Positions 62,622-64,000 of a DNA stretch of 64,000 nt are shown here, one piece after another. The notes beneath the pieces were generated by a model. That model made no database searches. It saw only the letters and a list, made by a program, of their open reading frames with translations, and was not told the DNA's origin. The DNA is taken from positions 98,501 to 162,500 of the forward strand of contig JAFMOC010000377.1 of the NCBI GenBank assembly GCA_019802505.1. The letters are read 5' to 3'. The position numbers and the translations under genes were made by a program. Position 1 is the stretch's first letter. Each line of letters begins with the position of its first letter. Origin of the DNA: Corydoras sp. C115. Lineage: Eukaryota; Chordata; Actinopteri; Siluriformes; Callichthyidae.

Positions 62622-63126
62622 GCGCCAAAGAATTGGTTTTCCAAGCCATGCTGCGAGTACCAATCCCACGTTCTATGTTGTATGCCTTGTTCTTTTGTTA
62701 CTTAAAGTGTGGGATGCAGTGGTGTAAAGCATGCTGCCATTGGACTCTAGAGCAGTGGAGATGCGTTCTATGGAGTAACGAATCGCGGTTCTTCATCTGG
62801 CAATCTGATGGACTAGTCTGGGTTTGGTCGTTGCCAGGAGAACGGTACTTGCCTGACTGGATTGGGCCAAGTTTGGTGGAGGGGGGATTATGGTGTGGGG
62901 TTGTTTTTTGAGTACTAGGCTTGGCTCCTTAGTTCCAGTTAAAGGAACTCTAAATACCTCAGCATACCAAGACATTTTGACCAATTCCAGGCTCTGGACT
63001 TAGTGGGGACAGTTTGGAGCTGACCCCTTCCTCTTCCAACATGACGGAGCACCAGTGCACCACGCAAAGTCCAGAAACACATGGAGGACAGAGTCTGGTG
63101 TGGATGAACTGGACTGGTCTGCACAG
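62622..63126 (+). pseudogene. Tc1-like transposase pseudogene, central part
   Basis: Role (known): DDE cut-and-paste transposase acting at TA sites. Seen: QRIGFPSHA and QWCKA, HWTLEQWRCVLWSNESRF (around the first catalytic Asp, here changed to Asn in SDE), PGERYLPD, GGGLW/VWGVVF-type core, VKGTLNTSAYQDI, FQHDGAPVHHA (second catalytic Asp) and VDELDW. At least four frame changes and stops separate these blocks. The N-terminal DNA-binding part and the terminal inverted repeats are missing. Confidence 0.88.
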
Positions 63127-63329
63127 GTGCTGGGCAGAAACACCCAGGACAGGGCACCAATCTATCACTGGGCACACATTCACTTACACAGACACACACA
63201 CACTCTATATGGGGCAAATTGAGCATTCCATTAACCTTTGGACCATATGGACCATGTTTGTTTTTGGAAAACCGGAGAACCCAGAGGAAATCCACCCGGA
63301 CATGGGGAGAACATGGAAACTCCACCTAG
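63127..63329 (-). mobile_element. SINE B, internal fragment inside the Tc1 pseudogene
   Basis: GTGCTGGGCAGAAACACCCAG to AAACTCCACC. Both the ATGA tail and the tRNA-like head are missing. It shares the variant GGAAATCCAC with SINE A. Confidence 0.85.
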
Positions 63330-63494
63330 CCAGCATCGTCCAACATCAGTGACCTCACAAATGCTGGAAGAATGGTCCAAAATTCCCATCAACACACTCC
63401 TAAACCTCATGGACAGCCTTCCCAGAAGATTTGAACCTGTTCTAGCTGCAAAGGGTGGGCCCACGTCATATAGAACCCTATGGATTAGGAATGG
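63328..63494 (+). pseudogene. Tc1-like transposase pseudogene, C-terminal part
   Basis: Reads PTSVTSQ, LEEWSKIPINTLLNLMDSLP, RRFEPVLAAKGGPTS, the usual Tc1 C-terminus, in one open frame. It is separated from the central part only by SINE B. Confidence 0.9.
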
Positions 63495-63504
63495 AGACGA
63501 CACA

Positions 63505-63835
63505 GTGGCTTAGTGGTTAGCATGCTCTCCTCTCAGCGCTAGGGATTTCCGGTTCGAATCCCAATCTGGGTGGAGTTTCCATGTTCTCCCCGTGTCCGCA
63601 TGGGTTTCCTCCGTGTTCTCCAGTTTCCTCCCACAGTCCAAAAACATGGATCAAGGTAAATTGAATGCTCCAAATTGCCCCATATACAGTGTATTTGTGT
63701 GTGTGTGTCTGTGTGAGTGTGTGCTCAGTGATAGATTGGCACCCTGTCCTGGCCTAGCACCCGAAATGTTCTCCCCTTGATGAGCAAAGGGAACCCCCCT
63801 CCCCACGGCCCTAGTAGAGGATAAAGCGGAAGACT
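63505..63835 (+). mobile_element. SINE, near full length
   Basis: ACGACACAGTGGCTTAGTGG head, box A and box B intact. Short loss in GTATCTGCCCAGC. 3' end AAAGCGGAAGA without tail. Confidence 0.92.
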
Positions 63836-63837
63836 GG

Positions 63838-63863
63838 GTGTGTGTGTGTGTGTTTGTGTGTGT

Positions 63864-63950
<87 letters not shown>
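63838..63950. repeat. (GT)n imperfect microsatellite
   Basis: GT run with TTTGT and TACGT interruptions, followed by further GT-rich sequence to the window end. Confidence 0.96.
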
Positions 63951-63954
<4 letters not shown>

Positions 63955-64000
63955 ACTGTGTTTGTGTGGGTGACTGTGTGTGTGTGTTCAAGTATGTCTG

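Noticed and set aside
62633..62911. Intact Tc1 transposase gene
   Set aside because: Frame changes, stops, an altered catalytic Asp context, a missing third motif and a SINE insertion make it a pseudogene.

Overview
This is vertebrate, almost certainly teleost fish, genomic DNA. It has no bacterial-style gene packing. It is saturated with (GT)n/(CA)n microsatellites and holds about 90 whole or partial copies of one tRNA-derived SINE of the DANA/Mermaid (V-SINE) type. It also contains fish-type Tc1, PIF/Harbinger, hAT-like and LTR remnants. The genus cannot be fixed from sequence alone; an ostariophysan (catfish/carp side) is my guess only.

The only gene I can identify lies on the minus strand between about 11.9 kb and 2.2 kb. 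It is a member of the ETO/MTG corepressor family, most like CBFA2T3 (MTG16). Six consecutive exons are visible, with matching splice phases: 11784-11930 (conserved MPDSP start), 9849-10090, 8987-9075, 7079-7260, 4827-5107 and 2197-2282. They encode the N-terminus, the whole NHR1/TAFH domain, the Pro/Ser-rich linker and the run-up to NHR2. NHR2, NHR3 and the MYND zinc finger lie off the left edge. The third exon is one nucleotide shorter than the family requires, an apparent frameshift. Two exons have long UG or CA tracts within about 12 nt of a splice site. Any 5' non-coding exon or alternative promoter must lie above 11.93 kb; the CpG-rich patch near 38.06-38.40 kb is one untested candidate.

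The rest (about 12-64 kb) is intronic or intergenic repeat landscape. Position 1-1795 is a GTGTGTATCTGA tandem array. Around 13-15 kb are three copies of an ancient dispersed repeat and a ~190-bp tandem repeat split by a SINE. From 25.0 to 27.8 kb is an 18-unit array whose centre is amplified as dimers. At 18.6-19.2 and 41.8-43.2 kb are two copies of one composite repeat with different numbers of internal monomers. At 48.8-49.5 and 53.3-53.9 kb are two inverted copies of an internally deleted Harbinger transposon that keeps the 5' ends of both Harbinger genes, converging. Three ~330-390 bp tandem units lie at 58.8-59.9 kb. A scrambled, SINE-interrupted Tc1 transposase pseudogene lies at 62.4-63.5 kb.

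Most long open frames are read-through of microsatellites or of the SINE and are not genes. Some low-copy stretches (24.1-24.3, 27.9-28.2 and 32.7-32.9 kb) look like conserved non-coding DNA in base composition and homeobox/GATA-like motifs, but this needs alignment. SINE boundaries are read by eye and are accurate to roughly 10 bases.
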